Shown piece by piece: positions 7,738-16,918 of a stretch of DNA of 64,000 nt. The notes under the pieces are model-generated. The model did no database searches. It saw only the letters and a list, made by a program, of their open reading frames with translations, and was not told the DNA's origin. Origin of the DNA: Saprospiraceae bacterium (GTDB lineage: Bacteria; Bacteroidota; Bacteroidia; Chitinophagales; Saprospiraceae); contig JAHDFP010000003.1 in the NCBI GenBank assembly GCA_020628095.1, positions 62,001 to 126,000 of the forward strand, given 5' to 3'. The position numbers were made by a program, and so were the translations under genes. The stretch's first letter is position 1. Each line of letters starts with the position of its first letter.

Positions 7738-10503
7738 ATGCATCTTAAGTTATCTACATTGCTCTTTGCAATATTTATCAGTTTTCCAGTTTGTACCCAA
7801 GTTGTTTTTGAAGAAGGTACACCACCATCATTACATAATGATATGAGATCGGAGTTGGCGGTAATCGAAGTGCCAGCATTGGATTACGAACAATTGGATA
7901 AAGAAGATCAGCAGGATGACGAAGCTGGTATACCTTACCGTTTCGGATATGTCCACGATGTAGTGATTGATATTAATGAAGAAGGAACTTGGGAGACATT
8001 AGCTAATGGTGATCGAGTATGGCGTTATAAAATAATTGCACCAGACGCAACATCCATTAATCTTAATTATAATCTATTTGATATTCCGGTAGGCACAGAA
8101 CTTTATGTCTACGGACTTTCTTACAGTAATGGATATTTAGGCCCATTCACATATAAAAATGTAAAGGAGAACAAAGAGTTTGCAACGGGATTAGTGAATG
8201 ATTCCATTTGCATAGTAGAGGTAATAGAACCAAGGGATAAGATAGGACAGAGTAAGATTGAGATTAGTGGTATTGTCCATGGTTATAGATCATTTGATCG
8301 TCAGGCCCGATCTATGATTAAGCGCTTTCAGGATGCTGGGTCTTGTAATTATGATGTCGGCTGTCCTATAGCTGCAGGATGGGAAGATCAGATTAAATCA
8401 GTCGCAATGATCTTAACAAGTGGCAATAATAGAATCTGTACGGGCGCACTTATCAATAATACGAATCAAAATTGTCAGGCTTATTTTCTGACGGCAGAGC
8501 ATTGCTTTTCTAATAGAAATCCAGGCGATGTACTCAATAATATTTTCATGTTTAACTATGACAGTCCTACTCCGGCTTGTCCAGGAATTCCATCTACAGA
8601 TGGGCCTGTCAACGAAACCGTACAGGGCGGAACTGTAATAGCGGAAGGAGTGGATTCTGATTTTTTTCTAATAGAATTAACCAGTAATCCTATCGACTTT
8701 TATGATGTCTATTATTCTGGATGGAATCGGCAGAACTCAGGAGTCACTGATACCCGAGCCATTCATCATCCAAGTGGTGATGTCAAAAAGTTCTCTGAAG
8801 ATGTCAATCCAGCTAATCCTAATGGTAATTGGGGCGGATCTCCAGCGGGTACTCATTGGATCGTGGTATGGGATAGTGGCACGACAGAGGGCGGATCATC
8901 TGGATCTCCTTTATATGATCAGAACAAAAGAATTATAGGAGATCTCACAGGTGGGGGCGCATCTTGCAATAACCCGAATGCTCCTGATTACTATGGCTCG
9001 GTATGGTATTCTTGGGATCAGAATGGTAATAACTCGGCTAATCAATTGCAGCCTTGGCTCGACCCCAGTAATGGAGGAGCTATGTTTATAGACGGAACGG
9101 ATTGCAGTGTGCCAGATAACTATACTTGTGATAATGCAGAACTTATTACGTCTTGTGGTATACATACGGCATTAGCTCCTGATCAAGGTAATGGAGCCAA
9201 TAATGGTGATGCGACTAACTCGGTGTGGTATCAGTTTTTTCCTAACCATAACGGAACGGTTACCGTTCGCTCTTGTGATCAAGGAGTGAATACGAGACTC
9301 TGGGTTTATTCTGGCAGCTGTAGTAGTTTGACTTTGTTAGGAAGTAGCGATGATGACTGTCAGGCTGCGCCAGGAGATAATCTGGCATCAGAGGTATTGA
9401 GCGTTCCAGTTAGTTCTGGTGTACCTATCTATATAGAGTGGGATGATCGCTGGTCTAACCAAGGATTTGATTTTGAGATAATCTGCGAAGCGAATTATAC
9501 TTGTGCTACGGCAGAAGTTATTACCACCTGTGGCACTTATACGGCCCTGCCACCTACGCAGGGAAGTGGAGCAAATCAGGGAGGCGCAACCCATGCTGTG
9601 TGGTATGAGTTCATTCCTAATTTTTCAGGTCCAGTAGATATTCGCTCTTGTGGTGCTGGTGTCAATACAAGATTATGGGTGTACACAGGTACTTGTGGTA
9701 ACCTTAATTTGGTGGCTAGTAGTGACGATGATTGTTCGGCATCTCCAGGTGACAATCTGGCTTCTATAGTATCTAATTTTTCTGTGACGGCTGGTGTGCC
9801 AGTATATCTGGAATGGGATGATCGCTGGTCTAGCCAAGGATTTGACTTTACCATAGCATGTCCTAATAATTATACCTGTGTCACGGCTACAGTATTACCG
9901 AGTTGCGGCACGTATGCAGCGACTCCTCCTAATCAGGGAGGCGGTGCGAGTCAGGCTGGTGCCAATAACGCAGCATGGTATGCATATATCCCGACTATGA
10001 CAGGTACGGTTAACATATACTCTTGCAACGGTGGCACCAATACCAGACTATGGGTGTATAGTGGTAATTGTTCTAATCTTACTTTGATAGCGAGTAGCGA
10101 TAACGATTGTGCTGCATCTCCTGGAGATAATCTGGCATCTCAAGTTTCTAATGTACCTGTCACAGCTGGAGTGCCTATATATTTTGAGTGGGATGATAGA
10201 TGGTCTAATCTAGGTTTTAATTTTACTTTGGATTGTGGTGGTACACCGCCACCATGTCCGCCTGATTATGCTGGACCTAATGCACTATCAGGAATTCAGA
10301 ATACCAACGAAGATTTTGAGACTGACGGTATACTACAATCTACTCAACAAATCAATGCGGATGTAGACTATGACTCTGGTACTCATATAGATTTGTTACA
10401 AGGTTTTGAGGTCTTTTTGGGTCAGACTTTTAATGCCTTTATAGACGGTTGTGGAAATCTATTTATAGATAAGAAGGATGAAGAAGTGAAAAAGAAAAAA
10501 TGA
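7738..10503 (+). CDS. Secreted trypsin-like (lysyl-endopeptidase-type) serine protease with three tandem domains
   Basis: A 921-residue exported protease. Residues 1-20 form a signal peptide and residues 20-190 look like a propeptide. The trypsin-fold domain shows the triad His255 (LTAEHCF), Asp308 (SDFFLIEL) and Ser388 (GGSSGSP), as in Achromobacter-type lysyl endopeptidases. Three repeats of exactly 125 residues follow (461-585, 586-710, 711-835), each ending in a WDDRWS motif and resembling pre-peptidase or PPC-like beta domains. The last 80 residues contain the Bacteroidota end module with DFETDGILQSTQQI and GFEV, called a 3-coathanger stack in some annotations, then a lysine-rich tail. 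Cleavage specificity for Lys is inference. Confidence 0.9.
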   Translation: MHLKLSTLLFAIFISFPVCTQVVFEEGTPPSLHNDMRSELAVIEVPALDYEQLDKEDQQDDEAGIPYRFGYVHDVVIDINEEGTWETLANGDRVWRYKIIAPDATSINLNYNLFDIPVGTELYVYGLSYSNGYLGPFTYKNVKENKEFATGLVNDSICIVEVIEPRDKIGQSKIEISGIVHGYRSFDRQARSMIKRFQDAGSCNYDVGCPIAAGWEDQIKSVAMILTSGNNRICTGALINNTNQNCQAYFLTAEHCFSNRNPGDVLNNIFMFNYDSPTPACPGIPSTDGPVNETVQGGTVIAEGVDSDFFLIELTSNPIDFYDVYYSGWNRQNSGVTDTRAIHHPSGDVKKFSEDVNPANPNGNWGGSPAGTHWIVVWDSGTTEGGSSGSPLYDQNKRIIGDLTGGGASCNNPNAPDYYGSVWYSWDQNGNNSANQLQPWLDPSNGGAMFIDGTDCSVPDNYTCDNAELITSCGIHTALAPDQGNGANNGDATNSVWYQFFPNHNGTVTVRSCDQGVNTRLWVYSGSCSSLTLLGSSDDDCQAAPGDNLASEVLSVPVSSGVPIYIEWDDRWSNQGFDFEIICEANYTCATAEVITTCGTYTALPPTQGSGANQGGATHAVWYEFIPNFSGPVDIRSCGAGVNTRLWVYTGTCGNLNLVASSDDDCSASPGDNLASIVSNFSVTAGVPVYLEWDDRWSSQGFDFTIACPNNYTCVTATVLPSCGTYAATPPNQGGGASQAGANNAAWYAYIPTMTGTVNIYSCNGGTNTRLWVYSGNCSNLTLIASSDNDCAASPGDNLASQVSNVPVTAGVPIYFEWDDRWSNLGFNFTLDCGGTPPPCPPDYAGPNALSGIQNTNEDFETDGILQSTQQINADVDYDSGTHIDLLQGFEVFLGQTFNAFIDGCGNLFIDKKDEEVKKKK
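9118..10242 (+). repeat. Three tandem 375-bp coding repeats
   Basis: Repeat units begin at 9118, 9493 and 9868, each at an Asn-Tyr-Thr-Cys codon run, giving a period of exactly 375 bp (125 codons) twice. The units share SCG, NTRLWVYSG, SSDDDC, SPGDNLAS and EWDDRWS motifs but differ at many synonymous and non-synonymous positions, so the duplication is not recent. They encode the tandem adhesion-like domains of the protease. Confidence 0.92.
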
Positions 10504-10510
10504 CTTCTTC
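10480..10510 (+). terminator. Probable terminator at the end of the protease gene
   Basis: GAAGAAGT (10480-10487) and ACTTCTTC (10503-10510) form a perfect 8-bp stem around the stop codon, followed by TTTC. It lies between two convergent genes and would end the rightward transcript. The stem is AT-rich and the T tract short, so strength is uncertain. Confidence 0.4.
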
Positions 10511-10553
10511 TTTCATGTGATCATTACATAATACTAAGTAGTGAGATGTTCTT

Positions 10554-11219
10554 TTATCTCAGCTTTTTCATCAGAGACTTGAGCTCTGGATGATCCTTAT
10601 AGTCATGAGAGGAATCATTCATTATTTTTAGTAATATGTCTTTTGCCTTTTCCTTTTCGTTGATTTGGGCATAGACGACGGCGAGATTCCATTCTGCCCG
10701 ATGCTTGATTCTAATATATGAAGATTGTGCGATGAGTTGTTTTAGGACGGGGATGGCTTCAATCCATTCTTCTTTTTCTAGTAGCTCCTTAGCGGTAGTC
10801 ACAATCTCACTTATTGGAGTTGTAGAATTATCGGTCCCCCTCGTAGAATCTAACTCTTTAAAGTGATGAATGTACTCTGATATTTGCGAGAATTCTGATT
10901 TGCCTATTTCCTTAGAAGGCCATAATAAATATGCTGTCAAAAGAAATAAGGTCGAAGCGGCAAGAGAAATCCACTTTTTACTACTAGCTCTTGCAATGCC
11001 ATTCGCATTATTATTTGATAATTTCTTTTGTTCTATATTATCAATAACCCCTAGGACGTCCTGCTCTAGCAGAATATCAAAACTATGTTGTAAGTTTTTG
11101 TGCAGCACAAAGTCTTCTTTGAAGTCAGGGTTAGACTTTAGTTTGGACTCAAAAGAATTTACTTCTTCTGGGGTCAATTTTTTCCCTAGATATGCTTCAA
11201 ATAATTCAAATTGTTTCAT
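10554..11219 (-). CDS. Membrane-anchored anti-sigma-like protein with TPR-type C-terminus
   Basis: A 221-residue protein. The first 55 residues have the FEAYLGKKLTPEEVNSFE-type pattern seen at the cytoplasmic end of Bacteroidota anti-sigma factors and TPR proteins. A single membrane helix spans about residues 83-100. The outer part (about 120-221) is helical with TPR-like spacing (AEWNLAVVYAQINEKEKAKDILL). The gene overlaps the upstream ECF sigma gene by four bases. By analogy it would hold the sigma factor at the membrane and release it on an envelope signal. No zinc-binding anti-sigma motif is present, so the anti-sigma role is inferred from context. Confidence 0.65.
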   Translation of the reverse strand: MKQFELFEAYLGKKLTPEEVNSFESKLKSNPDFKEDFVLHKNLQHSFDILLEQDVLGVIDNIEQKKLSNNNANGIARASSKKWISLAASTLFLLTAYLLWPSKEIGKSEFSQISEYIHHFKELDSTRGTDNSTTPISEIVTTAKELLEKEEWIEAIPVLKQLIAQSSYIRIKHRAEWNLAVVYAQINEKEKAKDILLKIMNDSSHDYKDHPELKSLMKKLR

Positions 11220-11791
11220 CCTTTTCCGTTAAATAGGTTACGCAATTTTTTTATACACTCATGCTTCTTCTTCCTTGCCATTCCATCTGATTTATATTCC
11301 ATCCTGATTGCAATCTCTCTCATTTTATGACTTGTCGACCATAAGGTCAGCACGTCTTTGCACTTTTGATCTAATTGGCTCAGCGCAATCGAAAGTTTTT
11401 CTTTCTTTTCTTTATCTATTAGTATCTGTTCTATGTTTATATCATTACTTAACTCTTTTCTGTGCTCTTCGTCTACGATTTGTACGTTATTTTTGCTTAA
11501 TCGCATCCATTCGTATTTAGCCACAGAAAAGATATAGGCATTTATATCCTTCCTTAGCTCAAATTGGTGTCTGAAGCATTGCTTTATAAAAGTCAAGATT
11601 GCAAATACGAATACATCATTTGCACTGTGGGATTCTCCACCATTCTTAGTTATAAATGATACAATAGAAGATTTCAGTTTCTCGTTATTGTATATATTCT
11701 CGATTATTTGATTCCGAGAATGTATGTCTTTTCTTACATCATTTACTAATTTCTCATTATCGTTCAAGGGTAAAGAGTATTGTTTTGTCAA
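11216..11791 (-). CDS. ECF-type sigma-70 family RNA polymerase sigma factor
   Basis: A 191-residue protein with sigma region 2 (about residues 70-105, DINAYIFSVAKYEWMR) and region 4 (about 133-185), where LSQLDQKCKDVLTLW and a helix-turn-helix ending ARKKKHECIKKL are typical for this Bacteroidota ECF group. It would direct RNA polymerase to a small regulon. It starts 42 bases from the divergent thioredoxin-like gene and overlaps the downstream membrane partner by four bases (ATGA). The adjacent CHAT and subtilisin-like protease genes are plausible regulon members or regulators, but no promoter match was established. Confidence 0.88.
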   Translation of the reverse strand: MTKQYSLPLNDNEKLVNDVRKDIHSRNQIIENIYNNEKLKSSIVSFITKNGGESHSANDVFVFAILTFIKQCFRHQFELRKDINAYIFSVAKYEWMRLSKNNVQIVDEEHRKELSNDINIEQILIDKEKKEKLSIALSQLDQKCKDVLTLWSTSHKMREIAIRMEYKSDGMARKKKHECIKKLRNLFNGKG

Positions 11792-11833
11792 TGTGTTACC
11801 CCGAAAATACTCATTTTATAAATTTTTTCTCTA

Positions 11834-12829
11834 ATGCCTAGGTCTACTGTTTTTGGGAGTGTAATTGTCTTATTGTCAGTTTTTTATATCCGTGTCCCTC
11901 TGGTTTCGCAAAATAATATTGCAGAGAAGTCCATAGAGTTAGGAGAGGTTAAGTGGCATAGAAGCTTAGAGAATGCTCTCAAGCAATCAGAAAAATCTGG
12001 CAAACCCGCTTTAGTATTATTCCAAGAAGTACCAGGATGTTCTACGTGTACAACTTTCGGATCAAAAGTGTTAAGTCATCCTTTCGTCGTAGAACTTATA
12101 GAAACGGAATTTCACCCAGTAGTAATCTATAATAACAAGGGCGGATATGACAGAAAGATACTGAATCGTTACGAGGAGCCTAGCTGGAATAATCCCGTAG
12201 TAAGAATACTTAATCATAAAGGAGAAGATATTATCCAAAGACATGCAGGAGATTACTCTGTTATCGGTCTTTCTCTAGCTATCAAGTCGGCGCTAATGCA
12301 AATTGGAAAGAATACACCTCTCTATTTTGATTTATTTTTAGAGGAGTTATCGCTAAATGATAAGAACCGCTCAGAGAATTATTATAGTATGTATTGCTTT
12401 TGGACGGGAGAAGGCATTTTGGGTGGCATTGACGGTGTTGTATGTACCGAGGCTGCTTTTGCTAGGGGTAAGGAAGTAGTGAAAGTAACTTATGATGGCA
12501 ATAGAATTACCTCCAAAGAAATCTCGGATACGGTAAAAGACCATGACTTTCAACTAATGAAGAATCCCAAAAATTACAGAAGAGACAAGGACCCACAATA
12601 CTACCTGAAGAAAAGTGATTTTGCCTATTTGCCCTTGACGTTGTCTCAGAGAACTAAAATAAATGCTGCTATCTATGACAAAGACAATCCTATACAGTAC
12701 CTAAGTCCACAACAGAAAGAACTTCTCAAATCAATTATGGAACGAAAAAGAAATGGAGATCAATCATTGGAGAAAATATATCATTTACCATTTGTAAAAG
12801 CATGGAAAAAAAGTATCATCCAGTTATGA
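11834..12829 (+). CDS. Thioredoxin-like protein (VPGC motif) fused to a degenerate MsrA-like domain
   Basis: A 331-residue protein, probably exported (hydrophobic residues 8-25). Residues 40-160 form a thioredoxin-like domain with VPGCSTCTTFG, placing cysteines at 69 and 72. This resembles the family some databases call VPGUxxT thioredoxin-like (seleno)protein, here with Cys instead of selenocysteine. Residues from about 182 resemble peptide methionine sulfoxide reductase MsrA: YCFWTGE around Cys188 mirrors GCFWG/E, and DPQYYLKKSDFAYLP mirrors the MsrA DVGTQYRSAIF region. A redox repair or sensing role in the envelope is likely. It is divergent from the sigma factor and meets the CHAT gene end-to-end with a 4-base gap. 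Confidence 0.7.
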   Translation: MPRSTVFGSVIVLLSVFYIRVPLVSQNNIAEKSIELGEVKWHRSLENALKQSEKSGKPALVLFQEVPGCSTCTTFGSKVLSHPFVVELIETEFHPVVIYNNKGGYDRKILNRYEEPSWNNPVVRILNHKGEDIIQRHAGDYSVIGLSLAIKSALMQIGKNTPLYFDLFLEELSLNDKNRSENYYSMYCFWTGEGILGGIDGVVCTEAAFARGKEVVKVTYDGNRITSKEISDTVKDHDFQLMKNPKNYRRDKDPQYYLKKSDFAYLPLTLSQRTKINAAIYDKDNPIQYLSPQQKELLKSIMERKRNGDQSLEKIYHLPFVKAWKKSIIQL

Positions 12830-12833
12830 TCTA

Positions 12834-15638
12834 TTATGCTACTGACTTTTTCTGTTGCATCCAGTAAAAGCCAAAAAATATAAGTGCGCCTACTCCTAAT
12901 AAGTAGTAGTATTTCTTATAAGAGGGAGTGACTAATGCCCTGGTATCTCCTGTAACTATAACTCCCGCCCAGTAATATGGCTCATTATCTCCTGGCCCTC
13001 TGGCTTCAGCTATATAATCTAATTTGGCTTGACGCAAAGCGGCATCTTTTTCATATCCCTCGGACAGATAACTATAAAAAGAAGCCATTATATGCGATGT
13101 CGTACCATCGTCCACACTCCAAAGTGTACTTACCACTGATTGTGCACCTGCATAAGCAAACCCCCTTGCAAAACTTAGAATACCCTCACCTGATAAATTT
13201 TTGCCGAGCGAAGTCTCACATGCACTAAGAGTTACCATCTGGGCCGATATCTTCAGCCCATAGACTTCGTTAAGGTCTAAGACATAATCTGGGCTAGAAC
13301 TGAAGTATAAATAATTATCAATTCCTTTGTAATCAGATGTGGCATGTCCTGCAATGTGAAGTATACCTGCTTCTTCTGCTTGTTCCACAAAGTTTTGTTT
13401 TGTCGCCTCTTCTCTCAAAAATAATCTGGTATCGCTAAAGTTAGATTCCACACCCAGCACTTCCTCTATATTATTTTTTAGGCTTTTTAACTCTTGACCA
13501 GATCTTATAGAATCAAAATATGTAACTGTCCTTGTCGAATTGACACCGCTTGAGTTATAACTTGGAGCAAATCCTATAAAGTGGCTATGCTTTTTTTGTG
13601 ATTTTAGTAATTCTTTGAGATGAGACAAAGAAAAGGAATAGGATATCTGACTATGATGAATAAGGTATTTTCCTTTGTAGTCCAATACATCAAAAGGAAT
13701 GTAAGCTAAAATATTATCAGGTATCACTAAAAATTCTGTAGGAACGCTCTCCGGTAATAGTTTTGTAGAAAGAGTACTTATATCTACCTGAATACGTTTT
13801 TCTGTTTTTTCTGCACTATACAGATCATATATCTGATTAATCTCTTTATGGTCAAGATGAAAAGTATCAAATTTTAATTCATCATCAAAATTGTGAATAC
13901 GATAAAATAGATGGTCGTCTGCTAGCGAACCGTGATAACTAATAAAATTCCTGGACCTATCAGTGATTACATCAGTGTTATCAGAAACATAATCTGGAAT
14001 GGAGCTAGACTTATAAAGCTGCCTTAGTTGTCTGAGTTGTCGACATACCACTAATGATTCTTCTAATCGCTGACTTAAGGGAAGCATTTCGTCCTTCAAT
14101 ATCTGACGTCCCATGATTATTGAATCCTTCAGCTTTTCTGCGTACTCGATGTCAGAGTATTCATCTTTGTTGATATTTTTAGCTGCATTAAAAAGTAAGA
14201 TGAGGGATTTAGATTTTTCCATCAGCCCAAGCGCCTCTTCATTATAGCGAGAATCGTTGGTTCTAGTATGCAGCAGATAACACAACTCTATTCCTCGGCT
14301 AATTAGCTTTCTTCTATCCTCTATGCTGTGTATTAATGCTTCGTGATCCGTATAGGTGTTAATTAAGGAATCTGATTCTTCGACATAATATTTGATGTAA
14401 TCATAGGCTTCTTCTAGTAATTTATTATTGTCAGATTTGTCACCCACAAATTCTACTATAAACTTTGTAATAATTCCTATGTTTTTAATATTTCTAAAAG
14501 AGTGAGAATTTCTTATGTCTCTTTCATGGCAATCTTCTTTCCATTTTTCATAAAGCTCATAGCCCAAGCCTAAGTTCTGATTTTTACGAGAATAGGATAT
14601 AGAGTTTATGTAGGCCGTATTAAGATCTTCTTCTATATCATTCTTCCTTGCTAATTCAATAGCCTGTTTTAATTTATTTATTGCAAGATCATAATCTTTT
14701 TTTGCCAGTATTCTTGATTGATTAATTAAGAAGGATACTTTGTTAGCTGTTGTAGAGGAGATTGACCCATATATATCTAAGAACTTCTTGGCTGAATCGA
14801 AGTCTTTGTTGGAGAAATGTAGTTTGTATAATAGATTGGAAAAATCTTTTTTTAAGTCATTCTTGGTTTTTGGATTATAGAGAATTTTTTCGTGAGGGAG
14901 GACCGCTTGTAAACCTTCTGGATATTCTTCTAAGAAAAATTTGTTGTTGGCGAACTCTATAGCCGGAATAATGAGGTTGGACTTCTTAAACGTATCTGAA
15001 ATTATTTTGTATAAATCGTAATATGAGTCTGATAGAAAGCCGTCTCCTTTCTTAGAGTAACAAGTAGAAAGCTCTTCGTAAAATCTGGATTTTTTTGCCA
15101 CTATTGTATCATAACCATACAGATATAATGCAGTGTCGATATAGTTAATGGCAAAGTCATTGTCACCTTTTCTAGCGTATGTTTCACCTACATTATAGTA
15201 TATTTTTCTGAACTCTTCATCTCCTTCATCAAATACTTTATTACTATACTTTTTTGCAAGATCAAAATTGGTGAATGCTTCAGTAAAATTATTTTGTATT
15301 TTATGATAATAGGCCAAAGAGGTATATAACCTCGTCAATATTGAGTCATGCCTAGAGGTCTTTGCTCTGGTATTATCAATGACGAGATTATACAACTCAA
15401 TAATTTGATCTCTTGAAAGATTGTTTCTTCTAAGAAATTGTAATGATCTTTCGACACAGATAGAATCTAATTCGTTGTATTCCAAAAGCAGATTTGCAAA
15501 TGTGCTCTTAAATTTGTCGAATTTGAGATTATAATTTTTTTTTGAATAGGTTAATAATTCGCATTCTTGTCCATATGCATTGATAGTAAAGGTTGCTGAA
15601 CTAATTAAAGAGAAAAAGAAAATTATTAACCGCTTCAT
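12834..15638 (-). CDS. TPR-CHAT (caspase-like) protease, exported and membrane-anchored
   Basis: A 934-residue protein. Residues 1-23 form a signal peptide; about 60-600 are helical with TPR-like repeats; the CHAT domain follows (about 600-900) with the catalytic dyad His765 (IAGHATSDYKG) and Cys807 (LSACETSLG) and the hallmark GEGILSFARGFAYAGA and VSTLWSVDD. A membrane helix (about 912-926) and short charged tail close it. CHAT proteins are caspase/separase-like cysteine proteases. The TPR array would sense a partner or ligand. Its start is 2 bases after the stop of the subtilisin-like protease, so the two proteases are almost certainly one operon. Substrate unknown. Confidence 0.92.
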   Translation of the reverse strand: MKRLIIFFFSLISSATFTINAYGQECELLTYSKKNYNLKFDKFKSTFANLLLEYNELDSICVERSLQFLRRNNLSRDQIIELYNLVIDNTRAKTSRHDSILTRLYTSLAYYHKIQNNFTEAFTNFDLAKKYSNKVFDEGDEEFRKIYYNVGETYARKGDNDFAINYIDTALYLYGYDTIVAKKSRFYEELSTCYSKKGDGFLSDSYYDLYKIISDTFKKSNLIIPAIEFANNKFFLEEYPEGLQAVLPHEKILYNPKTKNDLKKDFSNLLYKLHFSNKDFDSAKKFLDIYGSISSTTANKVSFLINQSRILAKKDYDLAINKLKQAIELARKNDIEEDLNTAYINSISYSRKNQNLGLGYELYEKWKEDCHERDIRNSHSFRNIKNIGIITKFIVEFVGDKSDNNKLLEEAYDYIKYYVEESDSLINTYTDHEALIHSIEDRRKLISRGIELCYLLHTRTNDSRYNEEALGLMEKSKSLILLFNAAKNINKDEYSDIEYAEKLKDSIIMGRQILKDEMLPLSQRLEESLVVCRQLRQLRQLYKSSSIPDYVSDNTDVITDRSRNFISYHGSLADDHLFYRIHNFDDELKFDTFHLDHKEINQIYDLYSAEKTEKRIQVDISTLSTKLLPESVPTEFLVIPDNILAYIPFDVLDYKGKYLIHHSQISYSFSLSHLKELLKSQKKHSHFIGFAPSYNSSGVNSTRTVTYFDSIRSGQELKSLKNNIEEVLGVESNFSDTRLFLREEATKQNFVEQAEEAGILHIAGHATSDYKGIDNYLYFSSSPDYVLDLNEVYGLKISAQMVTLSACETSLGKNLSGEGILSFARGFAYAGAQSVVSTLWSVDDGTTSHIMASFYSYLSEGYEKDAALRQAKLDYIAEARGPGDNEPYYWAGVIVTGDTRALVTPSYKKYYYLLGVGALIFFGFYWMQQKKSVA

Positions 15639-15640
15639 AG

Positions 15641-16918
15641 TTATACCGTAGTTCTTGGAAGGTACTTAGCATTTTGATATTTGAGAACATTATTAGAATA
15701 TACATGCCCATCTACCATAAAATTAAGATACTCAAATATTTTCTCTTTATCGAAGCCATTTGCATTCATAAAAGTGCTCTTATTATACTCAGAAAATAAT
15801 CTTGCAACTATTCCAGAAATAAAGGCTGTAGAGAATGAAGTACCATAGCCATATTTTGCTCGTTGCTCTGTAGTATGATGATGATTGTTGTCATTATGAT
15901 GATTGTCTACTAGATTTACATTACTGGGATAAAGATATGCTCCATTACAAAAGGCATCTACTGTTCTTTTACCATAGTTTGCGTATCGAGTTTTTTCAAA
16001 ATCTCTACCTTCTGGCTTGTACTTACTGGACGATATAGAAATCACATTGTGGTGTACTTGAGCAAAGTTAGAGGGCCAATGACATACTATATCATTATCG
16101 CTGTCACTATTTCCTGCTGAGCAAACAATTAGTATCCCCGATTGTCCTGCCAGCTGAATGTATCGACTTAAGATTTTGTTTTCAGTTTTAGAATAATGAC
16201 CTAAACTAATATTTAATATGTCCATTTTTTCTTTTATCCCGCGAGCTATCTGGCAACATATTGCTGAGATGGTCGCAACGGGATGACTATTAATTGTACT
16301 GTAATCATGAGTTTGAATAAGGTCCGATTGATCTTCAATTATTGATTTAAGGGTTTCTGTATGTGGATCGCCCCAACCGAAGTCTATAATACCAATCTGT
16401 ATTTTGTTTGGATCATGAGGTTTAACGCTATTTAGTAATTCATTACAGCTTTTAGGTCTCCACACAGATTTTTTTCTTTTATATTTAATACCAGTTGATT
16501 CCTCTTTTACCATTTCATTGGAATTAGAGCCTCCTTCTTGATTATCACCTTCTGCGGGACCATGATTATCACCGTACTTTAATTCATTATAGCTTGACAT
16601 AAAGGGCAAAGTCTCTTGACCTTTGAAAGTGTCTATGGCACTTTTATAATCTTGAAGATCAGATACAATCAAAAGTTTTTTATCCCAGCAACATCGTTTG
16701 ATTTGTTCTTTAGAAATACTGTATCCCATGTCATTTAGTAGTCTTACTAGTGCGGGCTTTTCCAGTACATTTTCGGTCCTTAGAAGAATTTCATTTTTAA
16801 TAACGAATCTATCATCGTCGATTAATTCCATAGGTACATCTTTTGGGCTTTCGTTTCTGCTCCTTGATAAAAGATGCTTGAATTTGTCTTTAGTCCGATA
16901 AGGGTATGAGTTTGACAT
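15641..16918 (-). CDS. Subtilisin-like (S8) serine protease without signal peptide
   Basis: A 425-residue protein. Residues 30-90 (DDRFVIKNEILLRT...) look like a short I9-type propeptide; residues 110-155 are a low-complexity acidic/basic linker. The S8 domain carries Asp179 (IGIIDFGWG), His212 (SHPVATIS), Asn270 (CSAGN) and Ser361 (YGTSFSTAFISG), so the triad and oxyanion residue are intact although the HG(T) motif is altered to HPVAT. A His/Asn-rich insert lies at 335-350. No signal peptide is seen, so it may be cytoplasmic, whereas its operon partner CHAT protein is exported. Neighbouring sigma/anti-sigma genes suggest regulated proteolysis. Confidence 0.88.
   Translation of the reverse strand: MSNSYPYRTKDKFKHLLSRSRNESPKDVPMELIDDDRFVIKNEILLRTENVLEKPALVRLLNDMGYSISKEQIKRCCWDKKLLIVSDLQDYKSAIDTFKGQETLPFMSSYNELKYGDNHGPAEGDNQEGGSNSNEMVKEESTGIKYKRKKSVWRPKSCNELLNSVKPHDPNKIQIGIIDFGWGDPHTETLKSIIEDQSDLIQTHDYSTINSHPVATISAICCQIARGIKEKMDILNISLGHYSKTENKILSRYIQLAGQSGILIVCSAGNSDSDNDIVCHWPSNFAQVHHNVISISSSKYKPEGRDFEKTRYANYGKRTVDAFCNGAYLYPSNVNLVDNHHNDNNHHHTTEQRAKYGYGTSFSTAFISGIVARLFSEYNKSTFMNANGFDKEKIFEYLNFMVDGHVYSNNVLKYQNAKYLPRTTV

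Noticed and set aside
9388-9854. Minus-strand frames across the protease repeats
   Set aside because: They recur because the sense repeats recur; no independent coding sign.
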